Source: Altererythrobacter sp. B11 (lineage in GTDB: Bacteria > Pseudomonadota > Alphaproteobacteria > Sphingomonadales > Sphingomonadaceae). Taken from it: a stretch of DNA of 64,000 nt. Within the stretch, counting starts at the first letter, position 1; each line of letters begins with the position of its first letter. Below are positions 17,581-26,193 of the stretch, piece after piece. The stretch spans positions 1,339,001 through 1,403,000 of the forward strand of contig NZ_AP018498.1 in the NCBI RefSeq assembly GCF_003569745.1, written 5' to 3'. The position numbers were made by a program, and so were the translations under genes. The notes under the pieces are model-generated. The model had not been told where the DNA came from. It did not search any database and saw only the letters and a list, made by a program, of their open reading frames with translations.

Positions 17581-20018
17581 GCCAGCAACTCCGTTGCGGG
17601 GGCGGGCGATCCGGCGCGGGCTACTGCGCCAGCGGGAGCCGCAATCTCGTGGTCTGCCGCGCTTTGCCGCACCACCGTGGGGCGGAACACGCAGGCCAGC
17701 AGCATCTGCCCGGGATCGGCAATCTGCGGCGGATGGACCATGACGAAGCCCGTGGCACTATCCGCCTGCATCAGCCGCCCGCCGGCCCGGGTGATCCCGT
17801 CCAGCTCGGGTTCGGCGGCAAGCTCCAGCCGCTGGTCGTCCGGCTTGGCGGTCAGGAATTCGTCCACCCGGTGGAAGCTCAGGCTGTCCAGTTCGAACCA
17901 GTCGAACAGGGCGCCGAATTGCAGCGCGACCGAATACTGCCCGGCGCCGACCGGGATGGCGGCGAGGAAGAAGCCGTCATGCGTGGCAGTGGCGGTGACG
18001 ATCTGCGGCGTCGCTTGTTCGCGATCGGCGAAGACGACGGGCAGGTCGATGGTGGCATCGGCCATGTCGCTGAAGGTCAGCGGCAGGCCGAAGCGGCGCT
18101 GGGTCAGCAGGCTGAGCCGTGTGGCCAGGCCCTGCCCCTGCAGTTCGGCCGGCAGATACATCCGCTCCGAATTGTTCATGTAGAACAGGCCGCGCTGGCG
18201 CAGCGCGCGGCCGGCCTCGGCCTTGTCGAACAGGCCGGTGGTCGCCTCTCCACCCAGGTTGATGTCATGTTCGAAGCGTTCGATCACCGCCAGCTCGTCG
18301 GCCACGGGCAGGAACATCATCCGGGCCAGCACGCTGGCAGCGCCCTTGCGCCACAGTTCCGCTTCGCCGCTGCGATCCTGCCGCAGCAGGGCGCCGCCGG
18401 CAAAGGCCTGGAACTTCAGGCATCCGGCCTGAATCTTCTCACGCGTGGCGTTCTGCGCGGGGGTGATGGCGTTGTCGCGGCGGATGGGAGTGCCATCGGC
18501 CTGATAGTCCACCACCGATCCGGCGGAGGAGGTGCACAGCTGCTCCAGCACGGCGACATTGCTGCAATAGGCCTCCAGCGTGAAGGCGTCATAATGCTCG
18601 CCGGAAATCAGGCCCTTCTTGTCCAGCCCGGTGCGGTAGGTTTCGCGCAGCAGCAGATAGCGGCCGGCGACATGCACCCCCAGCCGCTCTTCCAGCAGCG
18701 CGGCGACATGGTTCTGGACGGAGCCGTTATAGCCGAGATCGATGAACATCAGCGTGTCGCCCTTGTCCGGGCGGACAGTCGCCGCAACATGCGCCACCAG
18801 TCGATCGGCGTAGCCGCGGGCCGCGCGCACCGTGGCCTTGCGGCCCGGCCCGCTGCGCGCCTCGCGTGCAAGGGCAAAGCAGGCCTCTGCCGGGGAACGG
18901 CCGGCGCAAAGCGCCTTGATCCGCTCCTCGGGCATCAGCAGCTGGCGGCCCAGGATGTCGGCGCCGGTGCCGAACTGGCGCTCGACATAATCGCTCACCG
19001 CCCTGTCCGATGTCAGCGAGGCGGCAATGGAGGTGAAGCGGCTGATTTCAACGGCATGGGCATTGTCATGCGGGCCGGACAGGGCGTGGACCTGCATCGG
19101 CAGATAGCCGTCGCGCATCAGGAACAGCCAGTGCACTTTGCCGCCGCGGGTCTCCTCCAGCGCCCGGGCCTCTTCGCCCAGCCACCGCTCGAAGCCGTGC
19201 AGCACGGGGCCGAGCAGCGTCGCGCCCAGCCGTTCGGCGGGATCGGCCAGCAGCGGTTCGGCGATGGAAAGCGCCGCGCGGTGGGGCAGGGGGGAGCCGG
19301 CGACCGGCGCCGCGGGATGCACGATCCGGTCGGCCGCCGCCTCCAGCCGCAGCCGCTGCGCCGCGCTTTCGGAAAACTGCGCCAGATGCAGCGCGTTCAC
19401 ACCGAAGGGGGCAACGCCCTGCACGTCCGCAGACGCGTTGTCGCCCAGATGCAGGACCGTTTCGGGTGGCAGTTTCAGCCGGCCGATCACATCCCCGAAC
19501 AAGCCGCCGGCCTTCGCCTTGCCGAACTCGCTGGAACAGAAGATCCGGTCGATCAATCCGGCGACCTCGTCTCCGGCCGATCGAGCGATCAATGTGCGCA
19601 GTTGCTCGGCTGAAAAGTAGGTGTCGGAGACAACAATCAATTGCAGTCCTCTTGCCTTGGCCGTCATCATCAGGTGCACGGTCGGTGCAAAAGCAAAGCA
19701 GTGGCGGGCCTCGGCCGCGATTTCCGCCTCGATGGCGGCCAAGCGTTCGGTGGGTGAAGCCAGCGGCATCAGCTGGGCATAGATCTGCTCGATCGTCACC
19801 TCCCCGCTGCCGTCGGTCGCCAGCGCCGCTCGCCTGGCATGGCTTTCGGCGCTGCTGCGCTGGACGATCGTCGTGCCTTCCAAAGCATGGAACAGGTCAC
19901 GGGGAGCATGCGTGTCGCGCCACAAAAGCGTGTCGAAACAATCGAGTGAGAGGCAGCGGATGGCTGGATAGCGGTCCAGCAGGCCGTCGAAATCATGCGG
20001 CGAAAGCGATGCGGTCAC
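17577..20018 (-). CDS. Large HAD-superfamily hydrolase-like protein (COG5610-like), flagellar locus
   Basis: Predicted 813-residue cytosolic protein. The first 215 residues form a HAD domain: motif I SLDCFDTLL (nucleophile candidate D26), motif II VVSDTY (S131), motif III lysine in EFGKAKAGG (about 167-169) and motif IV GDNASAD (192-198). In motif I the position two after D26 is Phe, as in haloacid-dehalogenase-type members, not the second Asp of phosphatases. Residues 280-800 are a large region I cannot assign to a family. The start is GTG at 20018 with AGGAG seven bases ahead. The gene is coupled to the methyltransferase downstream. Related proteins are known from surface-polysaccharide loci, which supports a modification role by inference. 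Confidence 0.75.
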   Translation of the reverse strand: MTASLSPHDFDGLLDRYPAIRCLSLDCFDTLLWRDTHAPRDLFHALEGTTIVQRSSAESHARRAALATDGSGEVTIEQIYAQLMPLASPTERLAAIEAEIAAEARHCFAFAPTVHLMMTAKARGLQLIVVSDTYFSAEQLRTLIARSAGDEVAGLIDRIFCSSEFGKAKAGGLFGDVIGRLKLPPETVLHLGDNASADVQGVAPFGVNALHLAQFSESAAQRLRLEAAADRIVHPAAPVAGSPLPHRAALSIAEPLLADPAERLGATLLGPVLHGFERWLGEEARALEETRGGKVHWLFLMRDGYLPMQVHALSGPHDNAHAVEISRFTSIAASLTSDRAVSDYVERQFGTGADILGRQLLMPEERIKALCAGRSPAEACFALAREARSGPGRKATVRAARGYADRLVAHVAATVRPDKGDTLMFIDLGYNGSVQNHVAALLEERLGVHVAGRYLLLRETYRTGLDKKGLISGEHYDAFTLEAYCSNVAVLEQLCTSSAGSVVDYQADGTPIRRDNAITPAQNATREKIQAGCLKFQAFAGGALLRQDRSGEAELWRKGAASVLARMMFLPVADELAVIERFEHDINLGGEATTGLFDKAEAGRALRQRGLFYMNNSERMYLPAELQGQGLATRLSLLTQRRFGLPLTFSDMADATIDLPVVFADREQATPQIVTATATHDGFFLAAIPVGAGQYSVALQFGALFDWFELDSLSFHRVDEFLTAKPDDQRLELAAEPELDGITRAGGRLMQADSATGFVMVHPPQIADPGQMLLACVFRPTVVRQSAADHEIAAPAGAVARAGSPAPATELLA

Positions 20019-20096
20019 GTCGTGGCTCCTGTCGCGCGAGGCGCGCCAGCCCTCCGTGAAGCCCGGCTACCCCCATGCCGAGAAGCCTAGGAAAAT

Positions 20097-20104
20097 ATGG
20101 TTAA
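20097..20104 (-). promoter_or_regulatory. Possible CtrA half-site upstream of the HAD-methyltransferase operon
   Basis: The minus strand reads TTAACCAT followed by ATTTTCC, 79-86 bases before the GTG start of the HAD gene. It is in the same orientation as the sites near the fli operon. The 106-base spacer (20019-20124) also contains the AGGAG of the HAD gene and nothing else recognised. Confidence 0.4.
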
Positions 20105-20124
20105 CGCCCGGTAAGCAACGCCCC

Positions 20125-20949
20125 TTAGCGCGTCAGCAGGATCGAGATGCGCCGGTTGCGCGGATCCTGCGGATCATCGCGGATCAGCAACTCGCGATCG
20201 GCCACCCCTTCGATCCGCATGAAGCGCCCGGGCGCGATGCCGCTGCGCATCAGCGCCTGCCGCGTCGCTTCCGCGCGACCCGCGGAAAGCGACCAGTTGT
20301 TCGCCTGCATCCCGCTCTTCCAGGGTAGCGAATCCGTATGGCCGCGGATGGTCAGCTCGCCGCCTTCGGGCTGCACCGCCCCCGCAATCACCTTCAGTAG
20401 CGCCGCCGCATCAGGTGTAAGGACGGTGGTGCCGAGCGAGAACATCGAGAAATCCGCATCGTCCACAAGGTCGATCCGCACGCCTTCGGTGGTGTCGATC
20501 ATCCGCACCTGCTGCGCGAGGCGCCGCATCCGCTTGCTTTCGTTGAGCTTCTGCTCGACGCGCGCCCGCATCCGCTTCACCGCATCGGCGCCTTCCTTCG
20601 GCCCGCCAGTGGCGCCGCGGGGCACAGTGAGGGCGCGCGTACCGGTCTGGCCGGCGCGGTTCGGGTAATTGTCCACGTCGGTGATGGAGGACCCGCCGAG
20701 CAAACCGTTGGCGCCCGCGCTGTCCTGCTTGGTCTTCACCAGCGTAGGGGTGAAATAGTCGGCCAGTCCCTTGCGCTGGTCCTCGGTCGTGGCACCCAGC
20801 AGCCAGAGCAGCAGGAAGAAGGCCATCATGGCGGTCACGAAGTCCGCATAGGCGACCTTCCAGGCGCCGCCGTGATGGCCACCTTCGACGATGGTGACCT
20901 TCTTGACGATGATGGGCGGAAGCGGCTCGTTCTTCCCGCGGGCGGCCAT
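20125..20949 (-). CDS. motB: Flagellar stator protein MotB
   Basis: Predicted 274-residue stator subunit anchored to peptidoglycan. One transmembrane helix lies at about residues 33-52, carrying the proton-binding Asp in the motif AYADFVTAMMAFFLLLWLL (D36). A C-terminal OmpA-like domain follows (LTIRGHTDSLPW, NNWSLSAGRAEATRQALM, RIEGVADRE, RNRRISILLTR). The longer frame from 21003 overlaps motA and lacks similarity. ATG at 20949, one base beyond the motA stop, is used. It pairs with motA directly upstream. Confidence 0.97.
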   Translation of the reverse strand: MAARGKNEPLPPIIVKKVTIVEGGHHGGAWKVAYADFVTAMMAFFLLLWLLGATTEDQRKGLADYFTPTLVKTKQDSAGANGLLGGSSITDVDNYPNRAGQTGTRALTVPRGATGGPKEGADAVKRMRARVEQKLNESKRMRRLAQQVRMIDTTEGVRIDLVDDADFSMFSLGTTVLTPDAAALLKVIAGAVQPEGGELTIRGHTDSLPWKSGMQANNWSLSAGRAEATRQALMRSGIAPGRFMRIEGVADRELLIRDDPQDPRNRRISILLTR

Positions 20950-20950
20950 C

Positions 20951-21814
20951 TCACCGGCCCCGCAGGCTGTCGAGGAGCTCGGACAGGCCCGGGCGCACCG
21001 CATGGCCGAGGCCCGAACGGGCGCTTTCGACCACGAGCGGCTGCGGATAGCCGTTGAGCGAAGCGATGATGACCTGCTTCACTGCATGGAAGATCTGCTC
21101 ATCCTGCTCGAGGATCTGCTTCAGCCGCCCGGCCAGCGGGCCGACGATACCATAGGCGAGCAGCACGCCCATGAAGGTACCGACCAGCGCGGAACCGATC
21201 ATCCCGCCCAGCACGGACGGCGGCTCGTCGATCGAGCCCATGGTCTTCACCACGCCCAGCACCGCGGCGACGATGCCCAGCGCAGGCAGTGCGTCCGCCA
21301 GCGACTGCAGGGCGTGCTGCGGTTCGTGCTGTTCATGGAAATGCGTCTTCATCGCATTGTCCATCACCTCTTCCACCGCGTGCGTTTCCAGCGTGCCGGA
21401 GGAGACGACGATCAGCGTCAGCGTGTCGCAGATCAGCGAGACCAGCGGCTTGTTGGCCAGGATACGCGGGTATTCCGCGAAGAGCGGGGAGTTCTGCGGT
21501 TCCTGCACATGGCTTTCCAGCGCCACCGGGCCTTCGCTGCGCAGCAGCTTCATCAGCTTGGTGGACAGGGCGATCGCATCCATGTGGTCCTGCTTGGTGT
21601 GGCGCGGGCCCTTGAACACCTTACCGAAGGCGCCGCCGATCGCCTTCAATTCGTGCATGGAATTGCCGGCCACCACCGCGCCCAGCGCGGCGCCCCCGAT
21701 GATGAGCATTTCGTGCGGAATGGCATGCAGCACGGGCTCCAAAGCGCCGCCCGTGATGGCGAACCCGCCAAAGACCATGACCAGGAGGATGACGATCCCG
21801 ATTGCAGCAAACAT
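20951..21814 (-). CDS. motA: Flagellar stator protein MotA
   Basis: Predicted 287-residue inner-membrane stator subunit with four transmembrane helices (about 2-20, 35-52, 168-190 and 200-222). A large cytoplasmic loop contacts FliG. Typical motifs are HEMLIIGGAALGAVVAGN near helix 2 and ALPALGIVAAVLGVVKTM then IGSALVGTFMGVLLAYGIVGPLA in helices 3-4. Length is that of the usual MotA. It lies 30 bases after flgL with no evident separate promoter in that gap. Confidence 0.97.
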   Translation of the reverse strand: MFAAIGIVILLVMVFGGFAITGGALEPVLHAIPHEMLIIGGAALGAVVAGNSMHELKAIGGAFGKVFKGPRHTKQDHMDAIALSTKLMKLLRSEGPVALESHVQEPQNSPLFAEYPRILANKPLVSLICDTLTLIVVSSGTLETHAVEEVMDNAMKTHFHEQHEPQHALQSLADALPALGIVAAVLGVVKTMGSIDEPPSVLGGMIGSALVGTFMGVLLAYGIVGPLAGRLKQILEQDEQIFHAVKQVIIASLNGYPQPLVVESARSGLGHAVRPGLSELLDSLRGR

Positions 21815-21844
21815 TATTGGTCCCCAGAATCCGGCGCGGCCGGA

Positions 21845-22753
21845 TCAGATCATGTTGAAAAGCGAAAGATTGGCGAGCTTGACGAAGCTCGCTTGGCTTG
21901 CCTCCAGCACGGTCATCATCTCCTGCAGGCGGGCGATTGTTTCGGCGGGGTCCGCCCCGCCCACCGTCTTTTGTTCATCCGCGCGCAGCTCGCCCGTTTG
22001 CGTGCGCCGGTCGTCCATCAAATCGACCCAGTTCATCCGCGCGCCGACGACTGTCTGCGCCGTGGTGACCTTCTCCAGACCGGCGTCGAGACCGTTCATG
22101 GCATCCTGCGCCGCGCCGATGGGATCGCCCGTGCCGCTTTGCAGTGCCGCGGACAGCGTGCCCAGCACGGCGAACAGGTCGGTGGGCGAACCGGCCACGT
22201 CGAAATTCAGCACTTCCGGCCCGGTGAGGCCCGGGGTGACCGTCTGGCCTTCGCCCAGATCGAGCGGCAGCGTGGCGGCAGTGCCCACATAGGTGATGGT
22301 GCCGGAGGTTTCCTGATAGGACTGGCCGCTGGTGGCGCCGCCAAACAGGGCGTGGCCGGCGCTGTTGCGGCCGTTCATCACCAGCAGCAGGCTCTTCTGC
22401 AGCCCTTCGATCTCTGTGCCCATGGAGGCCCGCTGCGCCGCGTTGTAAGTGCCGGTTGCGGCCTTGGTGGCGAGTTCCTTCGCCCGGGTGACGATGTCCG
22501 CCACGGATTGCAGCGCGCTGTCCGTCAGCTTCAGATCGGCCGCCGCGCGATCGGAATTGGTCTGGTCGATCTTGGACAGCGATTGCGAGCGTGAGAGGGT
22601 GCGCAGGCGCGCTGCGGCCACGGGATCGTCGGACGCGCGGCTGAGCCTCTGGCCGGTGGAGATCTGCAACTGCAGTTCGTCCGCCTGCCCGCGCAGATCG
22701 GCCATCTGGCGTGTGGCGCGTTCAAAATAGGCAGAGGTGCTGAGACTGATCAT
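21845..22753 (-). CDS. flgL: Flagellar hook-filament junction protein FlgL
   Basis: Predicted 302-residue hook-associated protein 3, related to flagellin at both ends. The N-terminal region (ISLSTSAYFERATRQMADLR, TGQRLSRASDDPVAAARL) and the C-terminal helix (LQEMMTVLEASQASFVKLANLSLFNMI) are canonical. The frame extends five codons further to a TTG that overlaps flgK; the ATG at 22753, seven bases after the flgK stop, is chosen. Confidence 0.94.
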   Translation of the reverse strand: MISLSTSAYFERATRQMADLRGQADELQLQISTGQRLSRASDDPVAAARLRTLSRSQSLSKIDQTNSDRAAADLKLTDSALQSVADIVTRAKELATKAATGTYNAAQRASMGTEIEGLQKSLLLVMNGRNSAGHALFGGATSGQSYQETSGTITYVGTAATLPLDLGEGQTVTPGLTGPEVLNFDVAGSPTDLFAVLGTLSAALQSGTGDPIGAAQDAMNGLDAGLEKVTTAQTVVGARMNWVDLMDDRRTQTGELRADEQKTVGGADPAETIARLQEMMTVLEASQASFVKLANLSLFNMI

Positions 22754-22760
22754 CGCCGCA

Positions 22761-24098
22761 TCATCCAATCGCTATCAACGTGTCGAACAATTCGGTGGCG
22801 ACCTGCATCGCCCGGCCAGAGGCCTGGAAGGCCTGCTGGAACCGGATCAGATTGGCCGCCTCGCTATCGAGATCCACCCCCGACTGTTCCTGCAACGAAA
22901 TCCGCGCGGAGGACGCGATCGTCTCCAGCGCCTCATTGGTCAGCTTGCGGCTCGAAACCTTGCTCGAAATGTCGAACAGCAAGGCATTCGTATCTTCCGC
23001 TGGCCCGTTGCTCGCCAAGCCTACCCGCAACGCGTCAAGATTGGATGAATCGCGGCTGCCGGCGGGGGAACCCGCTGGCGCTGTGGCGAGCCCGGCGGGA
23101 TTGGTGAAGGCCAGATGGATGCCGTTGGCGCCGGTGCCGGCGAACAGCGGCTGGCCGCCCGATCCATCGAGGGCGGCGCCGTTCGCCTGCGCGGCGTTGA
23201 GCGTGGAGATCAACGAATTGGCCACCGCATCCAGGCGGCCGCGCAGGCTGGCCGCTTCCGAGAGGCCGAGCGCATTGCCGGCCAGCGAGCCGCCGGCGGG
23301 AGTGAAAGCGGTGCCGCCCGCCGTGAAGGATGCAGTGCCGTCCGCGGCGATACTCATGGCGAGAGGCGCGGAATTGATGCCGGAAACGAGCACCGGCCCG
23401 CCGGCGCCGCCCGCGCGCACCGTCACGCCCCCGTCGCTGCCGAAGGTAGTGTTGATGTCGGTGATGCCGCTCAGCTTCTCGAGCAGGGCGTCGCGCCGGT
23501 CGAGCAGGGAGGCGCGGTCGGAGCTGTTCGGCCCGGCGCGCACCAGCTGCAAGTTCACGCGGGCGAGTTCACTGGTGACGACATTCGCCTGATCCACCGC
23601 GCCCTGCGCCTCGAACTGCATCCCGGCCACCGCGGAGGTGATCGAACTGTCGGCGATCTGGAACTTGTTGGCCATGGCGTCGGCCGCGCCCATCACGGCC
23701 GCCCGCAGCGAAGGATCGACGGGATCGCCCGAAAGCTGCTGCAGCGCGCCTTCGAATGCCACGATGGAATCGTAGATCCCCGATTGATCGACGGCGGCTT
23801 CGAGGTTCTGCAGTCCGGCCAGCTCCGCATCGGAACGCTTGATGTCGCTGTTGGTGCGGCGCACCTCCGCCTGGCGGAACATGTCCGCATTGCGCGACAC
23901 GCCCGATACGCGCGAGCCCGACAGGGAGATGTCGTTCGCGCGCATATAGCCGCCTGCGGCGGCGACTTCCTCGATCGTCACGCTGCGGCGGACATAGCCT
24001 TCGCTCGACGCGTTGGCGATGTTCTGCGCCGTGACATCGAGCGCGCCCCGCGCGGCCCGCGCGCCGCTGGCGGCGATGGAAAGGAGGTCGGACGCCAT
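22761..24098 (-). CDS. flgK: Flagellar hook-associated protein FlgK
   Basis: Predicted 445-residue hook-filament junction protein. The N-terminus carries the rod/hook family motif (IAASGARAARGALDVTAQNIANASSEGYVRR in outline; 'NIANASSEGY'). The C-terminal helix has the expected LDSEAANLIRFQQAFQASGR followed by ELFDTLIAIG. The middle is shorter than in Salmonella FlgK (553 residues), as is common in alphaproteobacteria. It is followed by flgL and preceded by the flgJ-type gene. Confidence 0.96.
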   Translation of the reverse strand: MASDLLSIAASGARAARGALDVTAQNIANASSEGYVRRSVTIEEVAAAGGYMRANDISLSGSRVSGVSRNADMFRQAEVRRTNSDIKRSDAELAGLQNLEAAVDQSGIYDSIVAFEGALQQLSGDPVDPSLRAAVMGAADAMANKFQIADSSITSAVAGMQFEAQGAVDQANVVTSELARVNLQLVRAGPNSSDRASLLDRRDALLEKLSGITDINTTFGSDGGVTVRAGGAGGPVLVSGINSAPLAMSIAADGTASFTAGGTAFTPAGGSLAGNALGLSEAASLRGRLDAVANSLISTLNAAQANGAALDGSGGQPLFAGTGANGIHLAFTNPAGLATAPAGSPAGSRDSSNLDALRVGLASNGPAEDTNALLFDISSKVSSRKLTNEALETIASSARISLQEQSGVDLDSEAANLIRFQQAFQASGRAMQVATELFDTLIAIG

Positions 24099-24101
24099 GC
24101 T

Positions 24102-24407
24102 TTATCCTTCCGGCTGCAGGTAACGGGAAAGCTGCGCCTCGATCGACTGGGCGAGACCGATCGAGCCGGTCTTGGAGGCGATGTCGGCGAACTGCGAATC
24201 CTGCATGTCGCGGAACGTTTCTTCGCCCTGGCCGCCGAACAGACCGTCACCGCCGAAGTCGGTCTTGCGCGCTGCCGCCAGCATCTGGCGCAGGAAGATA
24301 GCCTCAAACTGTTTGGCCACCTGGGCCAGCTTTTCGTGGTCGCCAGGCGTGGCGGGCGCCATGGCGAGCCCAGCGTTGGCCGCGGCGAGAGAGACGGGGC
24401 CCGTCAT
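24102..24407 (-). CDS. flgJ: FlgJ N-terminal-type rod-binding protein
   Basis: Predicted 101-residue protein equal to the N-terminal rod-capping half of FlgJ: HEKLAQVAKQFEAIFLRQML, then GEETFRDMQDSQFADIASKTGSIGLAQSIEAQL in outline. The glucosaminidase half present in enterobacteria is missing; a separate transglycosylase gene in the same locus (32258) probably supplies that role. The frame is open upstream to 24938, but that is read-through antiparallel to flgI. ATG at 24407 overlaps the flgI stop (ATGA) and is used. Confidence 0.92.
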   Translation of the reverse strand: MTGPVSLAAANAGLAMAPATPGDHEKLAQVAKQFEAIFLRQMLAAARKTDFGGDGLFGGQGEETFRDMQDSQFADIASKTGSIGLAQSIEAQLSRYLQPEG

Positions 24408-25501
24408 ATCACCACCATCTCTGCCTTGAGCGAACCGGCTTGCTTCAGCGCTTCGAGGATCGCCACCAGATCGGGCGGCGTGGCGCCGAGCAGATTGAGC
24501 GCATCGACGAGTTCGGCCAGCGATGCGCCCGGCTCGAACAGGGCGACGTGGCCGCCCATCTGCTGGGCATCGACCTGGCTGCTTTCTTCCTGCGCGGTGA
24601 CGCCGCGGCTGAAGGGCGCCGGCTGCACGACTCTGGGGTCTTCGTCGATCCGCACCACCAGGCTGCCGTGGCTGATTGCCGCCGGGGCGAGGCGGACGGC
24701 GCTGGAAATCACCACCGTGCCGGTGCGACTGTTCACCACCACGCGCGCCGCGGCTTCGGCCGGATCGACCTCGATCATTTCGATATCCGCCATCATGCTG
24801 GCGCGCACATCGGCGCCGGTCGGCATGTTGAGGGCGAGGGTAACGCCGTCTTCCACCTGCGCCGATCCGGGGTACCGCGCATTGATTGCATCCCGCACGC
24901 GCGCAGCGGTGAGGAAATCGGCCTGATAGAGGTTCCAACGCAGCAGGTCCGCCTGTTCGAAGCCGGTCGCCACGCCGCGTTCCACGCTCGCGCCTTCGGC
25001 GATCCGGCCGACCGTCGGCACATTCACGGTAAGGCGCGATCCATCCTTGCCGGACACGCCGAGCCCGCCGACGGCGAGATTGCCCTGCGCCATGGCGTAG
25101 ATCTGCCCGTCCGCGCCATAGAGCGGGGTGAGCACCAGCGCGCCGCCGCGCAGGCTCTTGGCTTTCCCGATGGCCGAAACGGTCACGTCGATCCTTTGGC
25201 CCGGCTTGGCGAAGGCGGGCAGGTCGGCCGTGATCAGCACTGCCGCCGCATTCTTGAGCGCGGGGTTCGCGCCCGGCGGCAGTTGCAGGCCGAGACGGGT
25301 GGAGACGCCGCGCATGGCCTCGGTCAGATAGGCGAAATTGTCATCGCCGGAGCCATCGAGGCCCACGACAATGCCATAGCCGGTCAGCTGGTTGGAGCGG
25401 ACGGCCTGGAACGTGCCGAGGTCGCGCACCCGCTCCGCCGAAGCGGGGGAGGCCATCGCGGCCAGCGCGGCAGCCAGGGCGAGGAGGATCTTGCGGATCA
25501 T
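24404..25501 (-). CDS. flgI: Flagellar P-ring protein FlgI
   Basis: Predicted 365-residue periplasmic ring protein that forms the rod bushing in the peptidoglycan. It has a cleavable signal peptide (MIRKILLALAAALAAMASPASA) and the strongly conserved segments VRDLGTFQAVRSNQLTGYG, GLDGSGDDNF and NSRTGTVVISSAVRLAPAAI. It ends DLVAILEALKQAGSLKAEMVVI as the family does. It lies nine bases from flgH and overlaps the flgJ-type gene. Confidence 0.98.
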   Translation of the reverse strand: MIRKILLALAAALAAMASPASAERVRDLGTFQAVRSNQLTGYGIVVGLDGSGDDNFAYLTEAMRGVSTRLGLQLPPGANPALKNAAAVLITADLPAFAKPGQRIDVTVSAIGKAKSLRGGALVLTPLYGADGQIYAMAQGNLAVGGLGVSGKDGSRLTVNVPTVGRIAEGASVERGVATGFEQADLLRWNLYQADFLTAARVRDAINARYPGSAQVEDGVTLALNMPTGADVRASMMADIEMIEVDPAEAAARVVVNSRTGTVVISSAVRLAPAAISHGSLVVRIDEDPRVVQPAPFSRGVTAQEESSQVDAQQMGGHVALFEPGASLAELVDALNLLGATPPDLVAILEALKQAGSLKAEMVVI

Positions 25502-25510
25502 CGCACCACC

Positions 25511-26167
25511 TCAGAACGGACTTATGGTGTTGAAGAAATCGAGCAGCCAGCCCTGGCGGCTCGACTTCTGCACCGCGCCCTTGCCGGCATAGCTCAGCCG
25601 CGCGTCGGCGATCCGGCCGGAGGCGATGGTGTTGTCGGGGCCGATGTCGGCCAGGCGGATGATCCCGGTAAGCTGGATCCATTCATCGCCCTGGCTGAAG
25701 TTCATCACCTTTTCGCCCCTGATCAGCGCCGTTCCGTTCGGGCGCACTTCCGCGATGGTCACGGAGATGCTGCCCTGCAGGGAACTGGCCTGCGCCGCGT
25801 CACCCTTTCCGTTGAACGACGAACTGGCCGAAGAGTTAAGGTCCGACCCGCTGAAGGAGAACGGACCCGTGGCGGGCGGAGCGACCGCCAGCCCGCCGTC
25901 TCGGCTCGTCTTGGAGCTCGCGGACTTGGACGTCACGGTCCGCTCGATCAGCGCCACGGTCACGATGTCGCCCACGCTGTGGGCGCGCATGCCGGCGTGA
26001 TAGGGCGCGAAGCCGTTGGCAGGCTGGAAGATCGCGCCGTTCGCGGCTGCCGGCGCCGCCGGCGGCGGGGGGAGGGTGGCGGCGAAGCCGGCTGGCTTTT
26101 CCGTGGCGCAAGCGCCAAGCAGCAGCGCGCCTGCGAGGGCGGCGGAGCGGGAGATCGTTTGGTGCAT
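25511..26167 (-). CDS. flgH: Flagellar L-ring lipoprotein FlgH
   Basis: Predicted 218-residue outer-membrane ring protein. The N-terminus is a lipoprotein signal (MHQTISRSAALAGALLLGAC) with lipobox LGAC. Conserved FlgH segments are HSVGDIVTVALIERTVTSKSA, the Ser/Asn-rich stretch around 100 and GSISVTIAEVRPNGTALIRG. It ends GIIRLADIGPDNTIASGRIADARLSYAG in outline. A GTG four codons further upstream is possible; neither start has a clear Shine-Dalgarno, so the ATG is used. Confidence 0.96.
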   Translation of the reverse strand: MHQTISRSAALAGALLLGACATEKPAGFAATLPPPPAAPAAANGAIFQPANGFAPYHAGMRAHSVGDIVTVALIERTVTSKSASSKTSRDGGLAVAPPATGPFSFSGSDLNSSASSSFNGKGDAAQASSLQGSISVTIAEVRPNGTALIRGEKVMNFSQGDEWIQLTGIIRLADIGPDNTIASGRIADARLSYAGKGAVQKSSRQGWLLDFFNTISPF

Positions 26168-26193
26168 GGTGCTGGTCACTGTGCTGGCGCCGG

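Noticed and set aside
20951-21003. Longer motB start at 21003
   Set aside because: The extra residues overlap motA and are not MotB-like; the start at 20949 fits family length.
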